From positions 7,316,001 to 7,380,000 of the forward strand of contig NZ_JACHDO010000001.1 of NCBI RefSeq assembly GCF_014201115.1: a stretch of 64,000 nucleotides of DNA, written 5' to 3'. Positions 44,659 to 52,421 of this stretch are shown piece after piece. The first letter of the stretch is position 1. The number at the start of each line of letters is the position of its first letter. The position numbers and the translations under genes are program-made. Source of the stretch: Nocardiopsis metallicus. Its GTDB lineage: Bacteria; Actinomycetota; Actinomycetes; Streptosporangiales; Streptosporangiaceae. The notes under the pieces are model-generated. The model was not told the origin of the DNA. It did no database searches and was given only the letters and a program-made list of their open reading frames with translations.

Positions 44659-45203
44659 ATGAACCAGATCCCGCCGCAGAACTTCTCGGGTGTGTGGCCC
44701 GCCGACGACCGTCCCGCACCGCCCCGGGCGGGGACGGAGGCCGAGGTCCTCACCGCCTACCTCGACTGGCGCCGCGCCACCCTGGAGGCCAAGTGCGAAG
44801 GGCTGAGCCCCGAGCAGCTCTCCGCACGGGCCGTCCCCGCCTCCACGCTCAGCCTGCACGGGCTGGTCCGCCACCTGGCGGGGGTGGAGCGCTGGTGGTT
44901 CCGGATCCAGTTCGCGGGGGAGGACCTGCCGTTGCCGTACTACACCGACGACGACCCCGACCAGGACTTCGACGACCTCGGCGGCGACCCGGCCGAGGCC
45001 TTCGCGACCTGGCGGGCCGAGGTGGACCGATCCCGGGAGATCGTCGCGGCGGCGGGATCGCTGGACGGACGGGGACGGAGTCACGCTCCGGCGAGCCCAT
45101 CCAACTCAGATCGGTCCTGGTGAAACTCATCGCCGAGTACGCCCGTCACAACGGCCACGCTGATCTGCTGAGAGAGAGCATCGACGGCGCCACCGGAGTG
45201 TGA
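44659..45203 (+). pseudogene. DinB/DUF664-family gene with a frameshift
   Basis: The N-terminal part ([13 protein letters not shown] to about residue 139, SLDG) is in one frame, including [17 protein letters not shown] with the first metal-binding His. From about 45075 the expected continuation, [19 protein letters not shown] and [19 protein letters not shown] with the other two His, is in another frame ending at 45203. A one-base loss (or two-base gain) in the G/C-rich run near 45060-45077 explains it. The first frame otherwise ends at 45123 without the DinB C-terminus. A sequencing error is possible. The family includes mycothiol-dependent and other metal enzymes. Confidence 0.72.
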
Positions 45204-45230
45204 CCGACCCCGAGAGGAAGGCGGAGCCCC

Positions 45231-45737
45231 GTGCCCGCAGACCCCCCGACCCGTCCACCGATCCACCACCCGCTACCTGACGCGCTCCCCCTGCCCCGCG
45301 CCGTGCATGGCCTGTACGGCAGGATCATCCGACAGGGCTGCGGCGGAAAATTCGCCGTGGTGTGGGCGGAGGCCCTGCCACTCGGGCCCGGCCGTAGCGG
45401 GGTCGAGACCGTCGACGAGGTGACCCACCGGGTGGAGGGCGACAGCTTCCCCGAGGAGTACCTGGCAGCCCTGGGCGACGGTGCGCACAGGGCCTGGACG
45501 CTCGATGACGGGCCCAGACCGCCCTATGCCGTCCGCGTCCGCGTCACCGACGCCCGCTGGCACCCCGTGGACTCCAACCCGATCTCCTTCGGGGCGGTCG
45601 GCGAGTACCTGGCAGCCGAGATCACCGCCTGCCTGCGTGAAGGCCGCGCGCCCCACCCGCTGATGCTGCCCGGGACCCGCCCACCGCTGCCCTGGGAACG
45701 CGAACTGCTCCACCCCGGTCAGGGCGGCGCGCCCTGA
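45231..45737 (+). CDS. Free-standing EF-G domain IV-like protein
   Basis: A 168-residue protein whose middle (about 62-145) resembles domain IV of elongation factor G: VETVDEVTHRV, FPEEYLAAL, YAVRVRVTDARWHPVDSNPISF and EYLAAEI match, in order, the EF-G pattern (FVDKVVGGV, PRQYVPSV, VDLRVTLYDGKAHSVDSSDMAF) also seen in the EF-G2 protein at 17625-19796. The GTPase and other EF-G domains are absent. This is my reading by eye and needs a profile search. GTG 45231 follows a GGCGGAG site. It is 27 bp after the frameshifted DinB gene. Its function is unknown. Confidence 0.6.
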   Translation: MPADPPTRPPIHHPLPDALPLPRAVHGLYGRIIRQGCGGKFAVVWAEALPLGPGRSGVETVDEVTHRVEGDSFPEEYLAALGDGAHRAWTLDDGPRPPYAVRVRVTDARWHPVDSNPISFGAVGEYLAAEITACLREGRAPHPLMLPGTRPPLPWERELLHPGQGGAP

Positions 45738-45739
45738 CC

Positions 45740-45756
45740 GCGCCGAGCTTCGGCGC
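45740..45756. terminator. Small hairpin between convergent genes
   Basis: GCGCCGA (45740-45746) and TCGGCGC (45750-45756) with a 3-base loop, just after the stop at 45737 and before the convergent LURP-one gene. There is no T-run. Confidence 0.45.
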
Positions 45757-45807
45757 TGGGGGCCGTCCCAGCCCGGTCCGGTACGGAAGGGGGAGTGGAG
45801 CAACGGC

Positions 45808-46314
45808 CTAGCTGCCGTCGCCGTCGTCGTTGGTGAGGGCGTCGACCGCCACCGCCACGCTGATCACCAGCGCCGGGTCCCCGGCGATGTCCTTGCGATG
45901 GGTGTTGACGTCCACCGCGTAGGTGTCGCGCATCCGGAACCACTTACGGGAGACCACCGCGACGGTGCCCTCCTTGTCGCTGATCGAGTACTCCTTGTCG
46001 AAGAAGCTCCCGACCACCTCCCAGTCGGGGCCGCCCCTGACCTCCACGGTGAGTTTGTCCCGGATGGGATTGAACAGTCTCCTGCGGACGGTCGCGACGA
46101 TCTTGCCCTCGTGCTCGACCCGCATCTGGTCGCGGACCTTGAAGAGCTTCTTGCGGATCACCATGAGGACTTCGCCCTTGGGATCCTTGAGCTCGAAGGT
46201 GGTGCGCACCCGCAACGCCTTGCCGTCCACCCAGAACACCTTGGCGCCCTGTTCGTCGGTCACCCAGAAATCGTCGCCGATGTCGAACACGCGTTCACGT
46301 ACCAGGAATTTCAT
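45808..46314 (-). CDS. LURP-one-related (tubby-like fold) protein
   Basis: A 168-residue beta-rich protein reading MKFLVRERVFDIGDDFWVTD, VFWVDGKALRVRTTFELKD, GEVLMVIRKKLFKVRDQMRV and VAVVSRKWFRMRDTYAVDV, the strand pattern of LURP-one-related proteins. The family has a tubby/scramblase-like barrel and may bind membranes or lipids; the bacterial role is unknown. The start is the first Met of the conserved N-terminus. Confidence 0.82.
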   Translation of the reverse strand: MKFLVRERVFDIGDDFWVTDEQGAKVFWVDGKALRVRTTFELKDPKGEVLMVIRKKLFKVRDQMRVEHEGKIVATVRRRLFNPIRDKLTVEVRGGPDWEVVGSFFDKEYSISDKEGTVAVVSRKWFRMRDTYAVDVNTHRKDIAGDPALVISVAVAVDALTNDDGDGS

Positions 46315-46395
46315 GACACGACGCTAGTAGATCCCGATTTCGGCCACCAGAACCACGGTTGTGCGGGATCCCTCGCCTCGCCGCGCTCTGGGCGG

Positions 46396-46887
46396 TCAGG
46401 TCGCGGGCTGAGCCGGTCCCTGTTCCCGTGCGACCTGCCCCGGCTCCGGGGTGAGCTCGCGCAGGGCGCCCACCAGCGGGGCGAGTTCAGGGGTCTGTGC
46501 CGCGTCGTCCAGAGCCTGGCGCAGTACCTCGTCGTGGGTGGGCCGGGCCCGGGTGAGGAGCTCCATGCCGGCGGGGGTCAGCTCCGTGTAGATCCCGCGC
46601 CGGTCGTCGGCGCACAGGATGCGGGTGAGCAGCCCCCGCTCCTCCAGCCGGGTGACCAGGCGGGTGGTGGCGCTGCTGGACAGCGCGGCGGCGCGGGCGA
46701 GCTGGCGCATCCTCATGTGCCAGCCGTCCTGCCGGTTCAGGGCGTCCATGACGGTGTACTCCACGACGGAGATCCCGTGCTCCGACTGGAGCGCGCGCTC
46801 CAGGGCGGTCTCGATGAGTCCGTGGACGGCGGCGAGCGTACGCCATCCGTGCGCGCGGATCTCTACGGCGTCGTCGGCGATCCCCAT
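46396..46887 (-). CDS. MarR-family transcriptional regulator
   Basis: A 163-residue regulator with the MarR winged helix: LNRQDGWHMRMRQLARAAALS then SSATTRLVTRLEERGLLTR and the wing CADDRRGIYTELTPAG. ATG 46887 follows GAGGAGGTGG. It is divergent from the MFS pump gene, and a strong inverted repeat (46963-46991) lies between them, the usual arrangement for a MarR repressor controlling an efflux pump and itself. Confidence 0.9.
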   Translation of the reverse strand: MGIADDAVEIRAHGWRTLAAVHGLIETALERALQSEHGISVVEYTVMDALNRQDGWHMRMRQLARAAALSSSATTRLVTRLEERGLLTRILCADDRRGIYTELTPAGMELLTRARPTHDEVLRQALDDAAQTPELAPLVGALRELTPEPGQVAREQGPAQPAT

Positions 46888-46929
46888 GGCCGCCCCACCT
46901 CCTCGTGGCTGGTCGCACATCATCTTAGC

Positions 46930-46991
46930 TTGCGCATGTAGAACGCGCATGCAACTATTTCTGTTGCGCGTGCAACTAGTGCACGCGCAAC
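46930..46991. promoter_or_regulatory. MarR operator region with a perfect inverted repeat
   Basis: GTTGCGCGTGCA (46963-46974) and TGCACGCGCAAC (46980-46991) are perfect 12-base arms around ACTAG. Two further half-sites, CGCGCATGCAAC (46944-46955) and TTGCGCATG (46930-46938), lie on the MarR side. Repeated TTGC(G/A)CG-type half-sites suggest two dimers controlling both directions. Confidence 0.7.
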
Positions 46992-47020
46992 TACCCTTCT
47001 CTCTCCGAGGAGTACTCCTC

Positions 47021-48265
47021 ATGCCGCTCGCGCTCTACGCCCTCGCCATCGGGGGCTTCGGTATCGGACTCACCGAATTCGTCATCATGGGTCTGCTGCC
47101 CGAGGTCGGCGCCGACTTCGGGGTCACGCCCACCGTCGCCGGGTACCTCATCTCCGGCTACGCCCTCGCCGTCGCGGTCGGCGGGGTCGGCCTGACCGCG
47201 CTGCTCAACCGGGTGGACCGCAAACGCGCCCTGCTCCTGCTGATGGTGCTGTTCATCGCGGGCAACCTGACCTCCGCGCTCGCGCCCACCTACGAGGTCA
47301 TGCTCGCCGGACGCGTCCTCGCGGCCCTGTGCCACGGCGCGTTCTTCGGGATCGGCGCGGTCCTGGCCGCCGGGCTGGTCCCCGTGCACCGCAAGGCCGC
47401 CGCGATCTCGATCATGTTCGCCGGGCTCACCACCGCCACGGTCCTCGGCGTGCCCTTCGGGACCTTCCTCGGCCAGGCCTTCGGCTGGCGCTCCACCTTC
47501 TGGGCCATCACCGTGATCGGCGTGGTCGCCTTCGCGGGTATCGCCGCCCTGGTCCCGGCCACCAAGACCGCCGCCACCTCGGCTGTGCCCGCCGCTCGGG
47601 GCGCCACCAGCGCGACCGAAGCCGCTCCGTCGGCCTCCGCGCCCAGCCTGCGCACCGAACTCTCCGCCTTTCGCAGCACCCAGGTCTGGTTCTCCCTGGT
47701 GGCCACCGTCCTCGGCTTCGGCGGCATGTTCGGCGGGTTCACCTACATCGCCTTCACCCTCACCGAGGTGAGCGGATTCGCCGCCACCGCCGTGCCCTGG
47801 CTCCTGGTGCTCTTCGGCGTGGGCCTGTTCGCCGGGAACATCGTCGGCGGGCGCGCCGCCGACCGGAACCTCGGCCGGACCCTGCTGGTGCTCTTCGCCC
47901 TGCTCACCCTGGTCCTGTCCGGCTTCGCGCTGGTCGCGCACCTCAAGTGGGCCGCCCTGGTGGCCCTGCTGCTCATGGGCTTCGTCGGTTTCGCGACGGT
48001 GCCGGGGCTCCAGATGCGCATCATGGACTTCGCCGCCAAGGCTCCGACGCTCGCCTCGGGCGCCAACATCGCCGCGTTCAACGTCGGCAACGCCCTGGGC
48101 GCCTGGGCCGGGGGCCTCGGCCTGGCCGCCGGTCTGGGCTACACCTCGCCCCTGTGGGCGGGCGCCCTGATCACCCTGGTGGGGCTGGCCGTGATCGCGG
48201 TCGCGGTGCGCCTGCGCGGAGGGGAGTACGCCCGCCCCGCCCCGGAGCCGGTTCAGGTGCTCTGA
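47021..48265 (+). CDS. MFS efflux transporter (DHA1-type)
   Basis: A 414-residue protein with twelve membrane helices. GFGIGLTEFVIMGLLPEVGAD in helix 1, NRVDRKRALL (motif A) and AAISIMFAGLTTATVLGVPFGTFLGQ (motif C region) resemble the AraJ/CmlR-like exporters. Hydrophilic Ala/Ser/Thr-rich linker near residues 183-205. ATG 47021 follows CGAGGAG. It is regulated in all likelihood by the divergent MarR protein through the operator upstream. The drug or metabolite is unknown. Confidence 0.88.
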   Translation: MPLALYALAIGGFGIGLTEFVIMGLLPEVGADFGVTPTVAGYLISGYALAVAVGGVGLTALLNRVDRKRALLLLMVLFIAGNLTSALAPTYEVMLAGRVLAALCHGAFFGIGAVLAAGLVPVHRKAAAISIMFAGLTTATVLGVPFGTFLGQAFGWRSTFWAITVIGVVAFAGIAALVPATKTAATSAVPAARGATSATEAAPSASAPSLRTELSAFRSTQVWFSLVATVLGFGGMFGGFTYIAFTLTEVSGFAATAVPWLLVLFGVGLFAGNIVGGRAADRNLGRTLLVLFALLTLVLSGFALVAHLKWAALVALLLMGFVGFATVPGLQMRIMDFAAKAPTLASGANIAAFNVGNALGAWAGGLGLAAGLGYTSPLWAGALITLVGLAVIAVAVRLRGGEYARPAPEPVQVL

Positions 48266-49218
48266 CCGGACTGGGGGCTTCGCCGTTGGGACAGCCAGAT
48301 CGCCAGAACCACCAGCACGCAGCCCGCCAGTTGGACGGGGGTGACCCGCTCGCCGAGGAAGACCGCGCCCATGGCCACCGCCAGGACCGGTGGGAGCACG
48401 AGGATCGCCGCGCCGGTGCTCGCCGACAGCCGGGGCAGTGCCGAGCCGATCATCAGCCAGGTCAGTACCTGTCCGGTCAGAGCCAACAGCGCCGACCACA
48501 TCCAGGCCCGTGCGTCCAGTGACGCCAGGTCGATCCCGCTCCACAGCGCACCCAGCACACCCGCGGCCAGCGCCGCGGTGGCGGTGGAGACGCACACCGG
48601 GGTCACCGTGTGCCCCTGGCCGCCCGCGAGCCGGGACAGGAAGAGGTACCCGGCGTAGGCGACCCCGGCCGCGCAGCCGTAGGCCAGGCCGAGCCACGGG
48701 TCCCCGTCGGGAACCGCGCCCGTGGCGCCGGCCGGATTGAACACCCCGGCGGTCAGGGCGACCCCGACCAGCATCACTGGCACCGCCAGCAGGAACCGTA
48801 GCGGTGCGCGGTCACCCAGGAGCACCCACGCCAGCAGGGGGAAGACCACCACCTGGACGTTGAGCAGGACGGTCGCCATCCCCGCGCCCACGTGCTGGAT
48901 GCTCGCCGCCCAGAACACGTAGTCCACGCCGAGCAGCAGCCCCGCCGCCGCGTCCAGGCCCAGCAGCCGTCGTGCCCGCGGGCCGACCCGGCGGAGTTCG
49001 ACGGCGGCCATCGGGACCAGCGGGAAAAGCGCGAGCGCGCACCGCAGGAAGGCGGCGGTTCCCGTGTTGGCCCCCGAGAGCTTGACGAAGACACCCGTCG
49101 CGGAGGTGCAGCCCGAACCCGCCACGGCCAAGGCCACGGGGTTGATCCGGTCCAACACCGAACCCCGTCGGGGCTCCCGTTTCGCCTCCGTGCCCGCCAC
49201 CGGCTCCGCGCTCCTCAC
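48253..49218 (-). CDS. EamA/DMT-family transporter
   Basis: A 321-residue protein with ten membrane helices and two EamA repeats (about 30-155 and 170-305); VYVF-like VDYVFWAASIQHVGAGMATVL and LPPVLAVAMGAVFLGERVTPVQ are typical repeat ends. It probably exports an amino acid or other metabolite. GTG 49218 was preferred because AGGGGAG lies just upstream; the frame extends to 49260. It is divergent from a LysR gene, which probably regulates it. Its 3' end overlaps that of the convergent MFS gene by about 13 bp. Confidence 0.86.
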   Translation of the reverse strand: MRSAEPVAGTEAKREPRRGSVLDRINPVALAVAGSGCTSATGVFVKLSGANTGTAAFLRCALALFPLVPMAAVELRRVGPRARRLLGLDAAAGLLLGVDYVFWAASIQHVGAGMATVLLNVQVVVFPLLAWVLLGDRAPLRFLLAVPVMLVGVALTAGVFNPAGATGAVPDGDPWLGLAYGCAAGVAYAGYLFLSRLAGGQGHTVTPVCVSTATAALAAGVLGALWSGIDLASLDARAWMWSALLALTGQVLTWLMIGSALPRLSASTGAAILVLPPVLAVAMGAVFLGERVTPVQLAGCVLVVLAIWLSQRRSPQSGQST

Positions 49219-49313
49219 CGTCGCTCCCCTCGTTTTCCTGAGAATCAGCCTGCCGCCCACGACTCAGAAAGAAAAGCGATGATTTGTCTGACTTACTCAG
49301 TAGCATTGCTGAT

Positions 49314-50321
49314 GTGTTCAGCATCGAACGACTGCGGGCGTTGGCCGCCGTACGGACCCACGGCTCCATCGCGCGCGCGGCGAGGGTTCTACACCTCACC
49401 CCTTCGGGGATGTCCCAGCAGCTCGCCAAACTGGAGCGGGAGGCGGGCCAGCGACTGCTCGAACCCGACGGCCGGACCGTGCGACTCACCCACGCTGGCC
49501 GGGTTCTGGCCGGGCACGCCGACCGGGTGCTCGCCCAGGTCGCCGAGGCGCAGACCGACCTGGCCGCCCTGGAGAGCCAGATCCTCGGGCCGCTGCGCCT
49601 GGGCGGTGTGGGCAGCGCGGTGCGCACCCTGCTCCCCGGCGCGCTGTCCGCCCTGCTCGCCCAACACCCCCGGCTGACCCCCACGGTCCGCGACGGCGAG
49701 GCGGTGTCCCTGCTGCCGCCGCTTCTGCGCGGGGAACTGGACCTGGTCATGGCCGAGAGCTGGTCCAGCCGCCCGGTCGCGCTCCCGGCCGGGGTCCGCA
49801 CGGTGCGGCTCCTGGACGAGCGGGTGTGCCTGGCCCTGCCGTCCGACCACCCCTTCGGCGACCGGGGCGCGGTCGATCTCGCTGACCTCGCGCCCCCGGG
49901 CTCCCAGGCCCCCACCGGGTTGCCGTGGGCGAGCTGCCCGGCGGGCACCGAACCCCATGAGGCGATCCTCCAGGCCCTGCGCGCCCGGGGCGTGGAGCCC
50001 GACATCAGGTACACGCTCGCCGAGATCCCCTCCCAGCTGGAGCTGGTGGCCTCCGGGCTCGCCATGGCGCTCGTCCCGGACCTGGGGCGGCGTACCGCAC
50101 CCGTAGGTGTGCGGTTCCTGCCCACGGAACCGCCGCTTCGTAGGACCATCGAGGCGGTGTGGCGGGCCGACGCCGAGACCCCGGCGATCCGCGCCTGCGT
50201 CACCGCGCTCACCGACATCGCCAGTAGGACCGACAGCGGTGCCAGCAGCACCAGCGCCACCATCGAAGGCAGCGCCGCCGGCGCCGACCACACCACCGCA
50301 CCGAACAGAGGAAGCACGTGA
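49314..50321 (+). CDS. LysR-family transcriptional regulator
   Basis: A 335-residue regulator. The N-terminal helix-turn-helix reads FSIERLRALAAVRTHGSIARAA and PSGMSQQLAKLEREAGQRLLE, followed by an effector-binding domain (LGGVGSAVRTLLPGALSALLAQHP). GTG 49314 aligns with the usual family start; TTG 49284 would add ten residues. It is divergent from the EamA exporter, a common regulator-exporter pairing (for example ArgP/LysG types). The C-terminal 30 residues are low complexity. Confidence 0.86.
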   Translation: MFSIERLRALAAVRTHGSIARAARVLHLTPSGMSQQLAKLEREAGQRLLEPDGRTVRLTHAGRVLAGHADRVLAQVAEAQTDLAALESQILGPLRLGGVGSAVRTLLPGALSALLAQHPRLTPTVRDGEAVSLLPPLLRGELDLVMAESWSSRPVALPAGVRTVRLLDERVCLALPSDHPFGDRGAVDLADLAPPGSQAPTGLPWASCPAGTEPHEAILQALRARGVEPDIRYTLAEIPSQLELVASGLAMALVPDLGRRTAPVGVRFLPTEPPLRRTIEAVWRADAETPAIRACVTALTDIASRTDSGASSTSATIEGSAAGADHTTAPNRGST

Positions 50322-51025
50322 ACACTCCCTGGCACACCCGGCCCATGGCCGCCTTCGACATCGAGACCACCGGCCTGGACGTCGAGGGCGACCGGATCGT
50401 CACCGCCGCCCTGTGGCGCATCGACCCCGCGCGGGGCGCCAAGGAGGTCACCACCTGGTTGGCCGATCCCGGGATCGAGATCCCGGCGGAGGCGGCCGAG
50501 ATCCACGGCGTCACCACCGAGCGGGCCCGCGCCGAGGGCCGTCCCGCGGCCGAGGTGGTCACCGAGATCGCCGCCGCGCTGGAGGCCGTGACCGCCGAGG
50601 GCATGCCCGTGGTGGTCTACAACGCCCCCTACGACCTCACCCTCCTGGACCGCGAGATCGCGCTCCACCGCCCGGGTGCGCCCCTGGCCGCCCAGCCCCT
50701 GGTGGTGGACCCGTTCGTCCTGGACAAGCACGTGGACACCTACCGCCGGGGCTCCAGGAAGCTCGTCGACGTCTGCGCCCACTACGACGTCCCCCTCGCC
50801 CAGGAGGAGGCGCACGGGGCGGCCGCCGACGCCCTGGCCGCCGCGCGCCTGGCCTGGCGGATCGCCGCCGCCCACCCCGAGATCGCGGAGATGTCCGCCG
50901 AGGACCTGCACCGGGCCCAGGTCAAGTGGAAGGCCGAGCAGTCCGCCAGCTTCCAGGAGTACCTGCGCCGCCGCAACCCCGAAGCCGTGGTCGACGGCAC
51001 CTGGCCGCTGGTCCCCGCCACCTGA
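50318..51025 (+). CDS. DnaQ-like 3'-5' exonuclease
   Basis: A 235-residue DEDDh exonuclease: AAFDIETTGLD (Exo I, Asp and Glu), VVYNAPYDLTLLDREI (Exo II Asp), and AHGAAADALAAARLAWRI with the Exo III His-x4-Asp. It degrades DNA or RNA from the 3' end, as a proofreading or repair factor. The GTG start overlaps the LysR stop (GTGA), so the two are translationally coupled, although no functional link is obvious. Confidence 0.88.
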   Translation: MNTPWHTRPMAAFDIETTGLDVEGDRIVTAALWRIDPARGAKEVTTWLADPGIEIPAEAAEIHGVTTERARAEGRPAAEVVTEIAAALEAVTAEGMPVVVYNAPYDLTLLDREIALHRPGAPLAAQPLVVDPFVLDKHVDTYRRGSRKLVDVCAHYDVPLAQEEAHGAAADALAAARLAWRIAAAHPEIAEMSAEDLHRAQVKWKAEQSASFQEYLRRRNPEAVVDGTWPLVPAT

Positions 51026-51058
51026 GCTGACCGCTCCCGGCCGAGACCGCGGTCACGG

Positions 51059-51559
51059 TCACGCCCGCGGCACGGCTTGGCGTTCCGCGGGCGTCTGCCG
51101 ACGACGGCCGCGCCAGGCGCCTACGCAAGGGACGAGGACCATGGTGGTCGCCGCCACGAACACCGCCTGCATGGCGGTGCGTACGGGCAGGCTTTCGGTG
51201 AGGCCGGTCGAGACGCCCTGGGTGATGGCGTACACGTTGGCCGGGAACATCGCCACCAGCATCAGGGCCAGCCCCGCCGCCGCCCAGGGCGCCGTACGGT
51301 GCCAGAGCAGCCCGGCGGCCCCCGCGAGTTCGAGGACCCCGGTGACGGTGACCAGGAGTTCCGGTGCGGGCAGGGCCGGTGGGACCATGGCGACCAGGGT
51401 GTCCCGCATCCCCACGAAGTGCGCGACGCCGGTCACGGTGAACATGGCGGCCAGCCCGCCGCGCAGCGGCACCGGCCAGGGCCGAAGGCGCCGGACGCCC
51501 AGCAGCCCCAGCACCGCCAGGAGCGCGGTGGTGCCGACCAGGGTGATCAGGGGTGCCAT
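51059..51559 (-). CDS. DoxX-family small membrane protein
   Basis: A 166-residue protein with four to five membrane helices. RGGLAAMFTVTGVAHFVG and VTGVLELAGAAGLLWHRTAPWAAAGLALMLVAMFPANVYA match DoxX/DUF4267-like proteins, which are membrane proteins often linked to redox or oxidative-stress functions. ATG 51559 has GGAGAGAGGGAGAG upstream. A palindromic site lies further upstream (51611-51625). Confidence 0.78.
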   Translation of the reverse strand: MAPLITLVGTTALLAVLGLLGVRRLRPWPVPLRGGLAAMFTVTGVAHFVGMRDTLVAMVPPALPAPELLVTVTGVLELAGAAGLLWHRTAPWAAAGLALMLVAMFPANVYAITQGVSTGLTESLPVRTAMQAVFVAATTMVLVPCVGAWRGRRRQTPAERQAVPRA

Positions 51560-51610
51560 GACTGCTCTCCCTCTCTCCAGCTCGGTGCGGCCCTCTCCGG
51601 GCCCGCAAAT

Positions 51611-51625
51611 CTTTCCACTGGAAAG
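51611..51625. promoter_or_regulatory. Candidate operator upstream of the DoxX gene
   Basis: CTTTCC and GGAAAG are perfect 6-base arms around ACT, 52 bp before the DoxX start. A further GGAAAG half-site lies at 51655-51660. The site is AT-richer than its surroundings. No regulator gene is adjacent. Confidence 0.4.
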
Positions 51626-51775
51626 TCAACTCGAGACGCCCTCATCTTGTCAATGGAAAGATTCAGTGGGCAGGGTGTATCCGCCCGCCAGGACGGACCG
51701 TAACGAGGAAAAGGAGAGGCAGGGGAGGCTGGGGGAGCGTAGGGGCCCAACGGGCGAGAAGTCACCGAAAAGCAG

Positions 51776-51801
51776 AAAAGGCACCCCGTAGGATGCCTTT
51801 T
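51776..51801 (-). terminator. tRNA-Arg terminator
   Basis: AAAAGGCA (51776-51783) and TGCCTTTT (51794-51801) form an 8-bp stem with a 10-base loop. Read on the minus strand, the stem ends in TTTT, 17 bp after the tRNA 3' end. Confidence 0.78.
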
Positions 51802-51817
51802 CGCCGCGTTCTCGCTG

Positions 51818-51889
51818 TGCCCCCAGGAGGATTCGAACCTCCGCACCCGGCTCCGGAGGCCGGTGCTCTATCCCCTGAGCTATGGGGGC
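51818..51889 (-). tRNA. tRNA-Arg, anticodon CCG
   Basis: A full cloverleaf reads on the minus strand: acceptor GCCCCCA pairing with TGGGGGC, D-arm GCTCAGGGGATAGAGC, anticodon arm CCGGC-CTCCGGA-GCCGG (anticodon CCG, reading CGG), T-arm GGAGG-TTCGAAT-CCTCC and discriminator A. The CCA end is not encoded. Length is 72 nt. It lies directly upstream of, and divergent from, the receiver and ArgRS-like genes. Confidence 0.95.
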
Positions 51890-52022
51890 GCGCTGCCGCG
51901 TGAACAACTGTAGCAGGGGTTGCGGGCCGCTCGACCACACGTCGGGGGCACACGCCGCCCAACCCCGCCGGATGCTGGATTCCAGTGGTGCCGCCGCGCT
52001 CGACGGCGGTAGTGTCACGGTC

Positions 52023-52421
52023 GTGAACGCCCTTCCCACACGGGTTCTCGTCGTCGAGGACGACGAGGTGATCCGCGAACTCATCCGCCTGAACCTCGAA
52101 TTGGAGGGGTTCGAGGTGTTCACCGCCATGGACGGTCAGGACTGCCTGGACCGCGTGGGTCACGTCGAACCCGACGTGATCACCATGGACGTGATGATGC
52201 CCCGGCTCGACGGCTGGTCCACGGTCGAGCGCCTGCGCTCGGACGGTTACGACCGCCGCATCGTCATGGTGACCGCCCGAGCCCAGGCCGACGACCGCAG
52301 ACGCGGGGAGCGGATCGGCGTGGACGAGTACCTGACCAAGCCCTTCGACCCCGACGAACTGGTCGACCTGATCCGTGCCCTCCTGGGGGAGGGCGACGGC
52401 GGGATCGGGGGAACGGCGTGA
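52023..52421 (+). CDS. Single-domain response regulator (receiver only)
   Basis: A 132-residue CheY-like protein: acidic pocket VVEDDE, phospho-acceptor D56 in VITMDVMMP, and DEYLTKPFDPDELV with the conserved Lys. There is no output domain, so it must act through protein contacts or phosphotransfer. A TAGTGT -10-like box lies about 8 bases before GTG 52023, suggesting a leaderless mRNA. The next gene starts at its stop codon (GTGA overlap), so it is coupled to the ArgRS-like gene. Confidence 0.86.
   Translation: MNALPTRVLVVEDDEVIRELIRLNLELEGFEVFTAMDGQDCLDRVGHVEPDVITMDVMMPRLDGWSTVERLRSDGYDRRIVMVTARAQADDRRRGERIGVDEYLTKPFDPDELVDLIRALLGEGDGGIGGTA

Noticed and set aside
51818-51889. tRNA-Arg as an integration (att) site for a genomic island
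   Set aside because: I see no integrase gene and no duplicate of the tRNA 3' end in the window.
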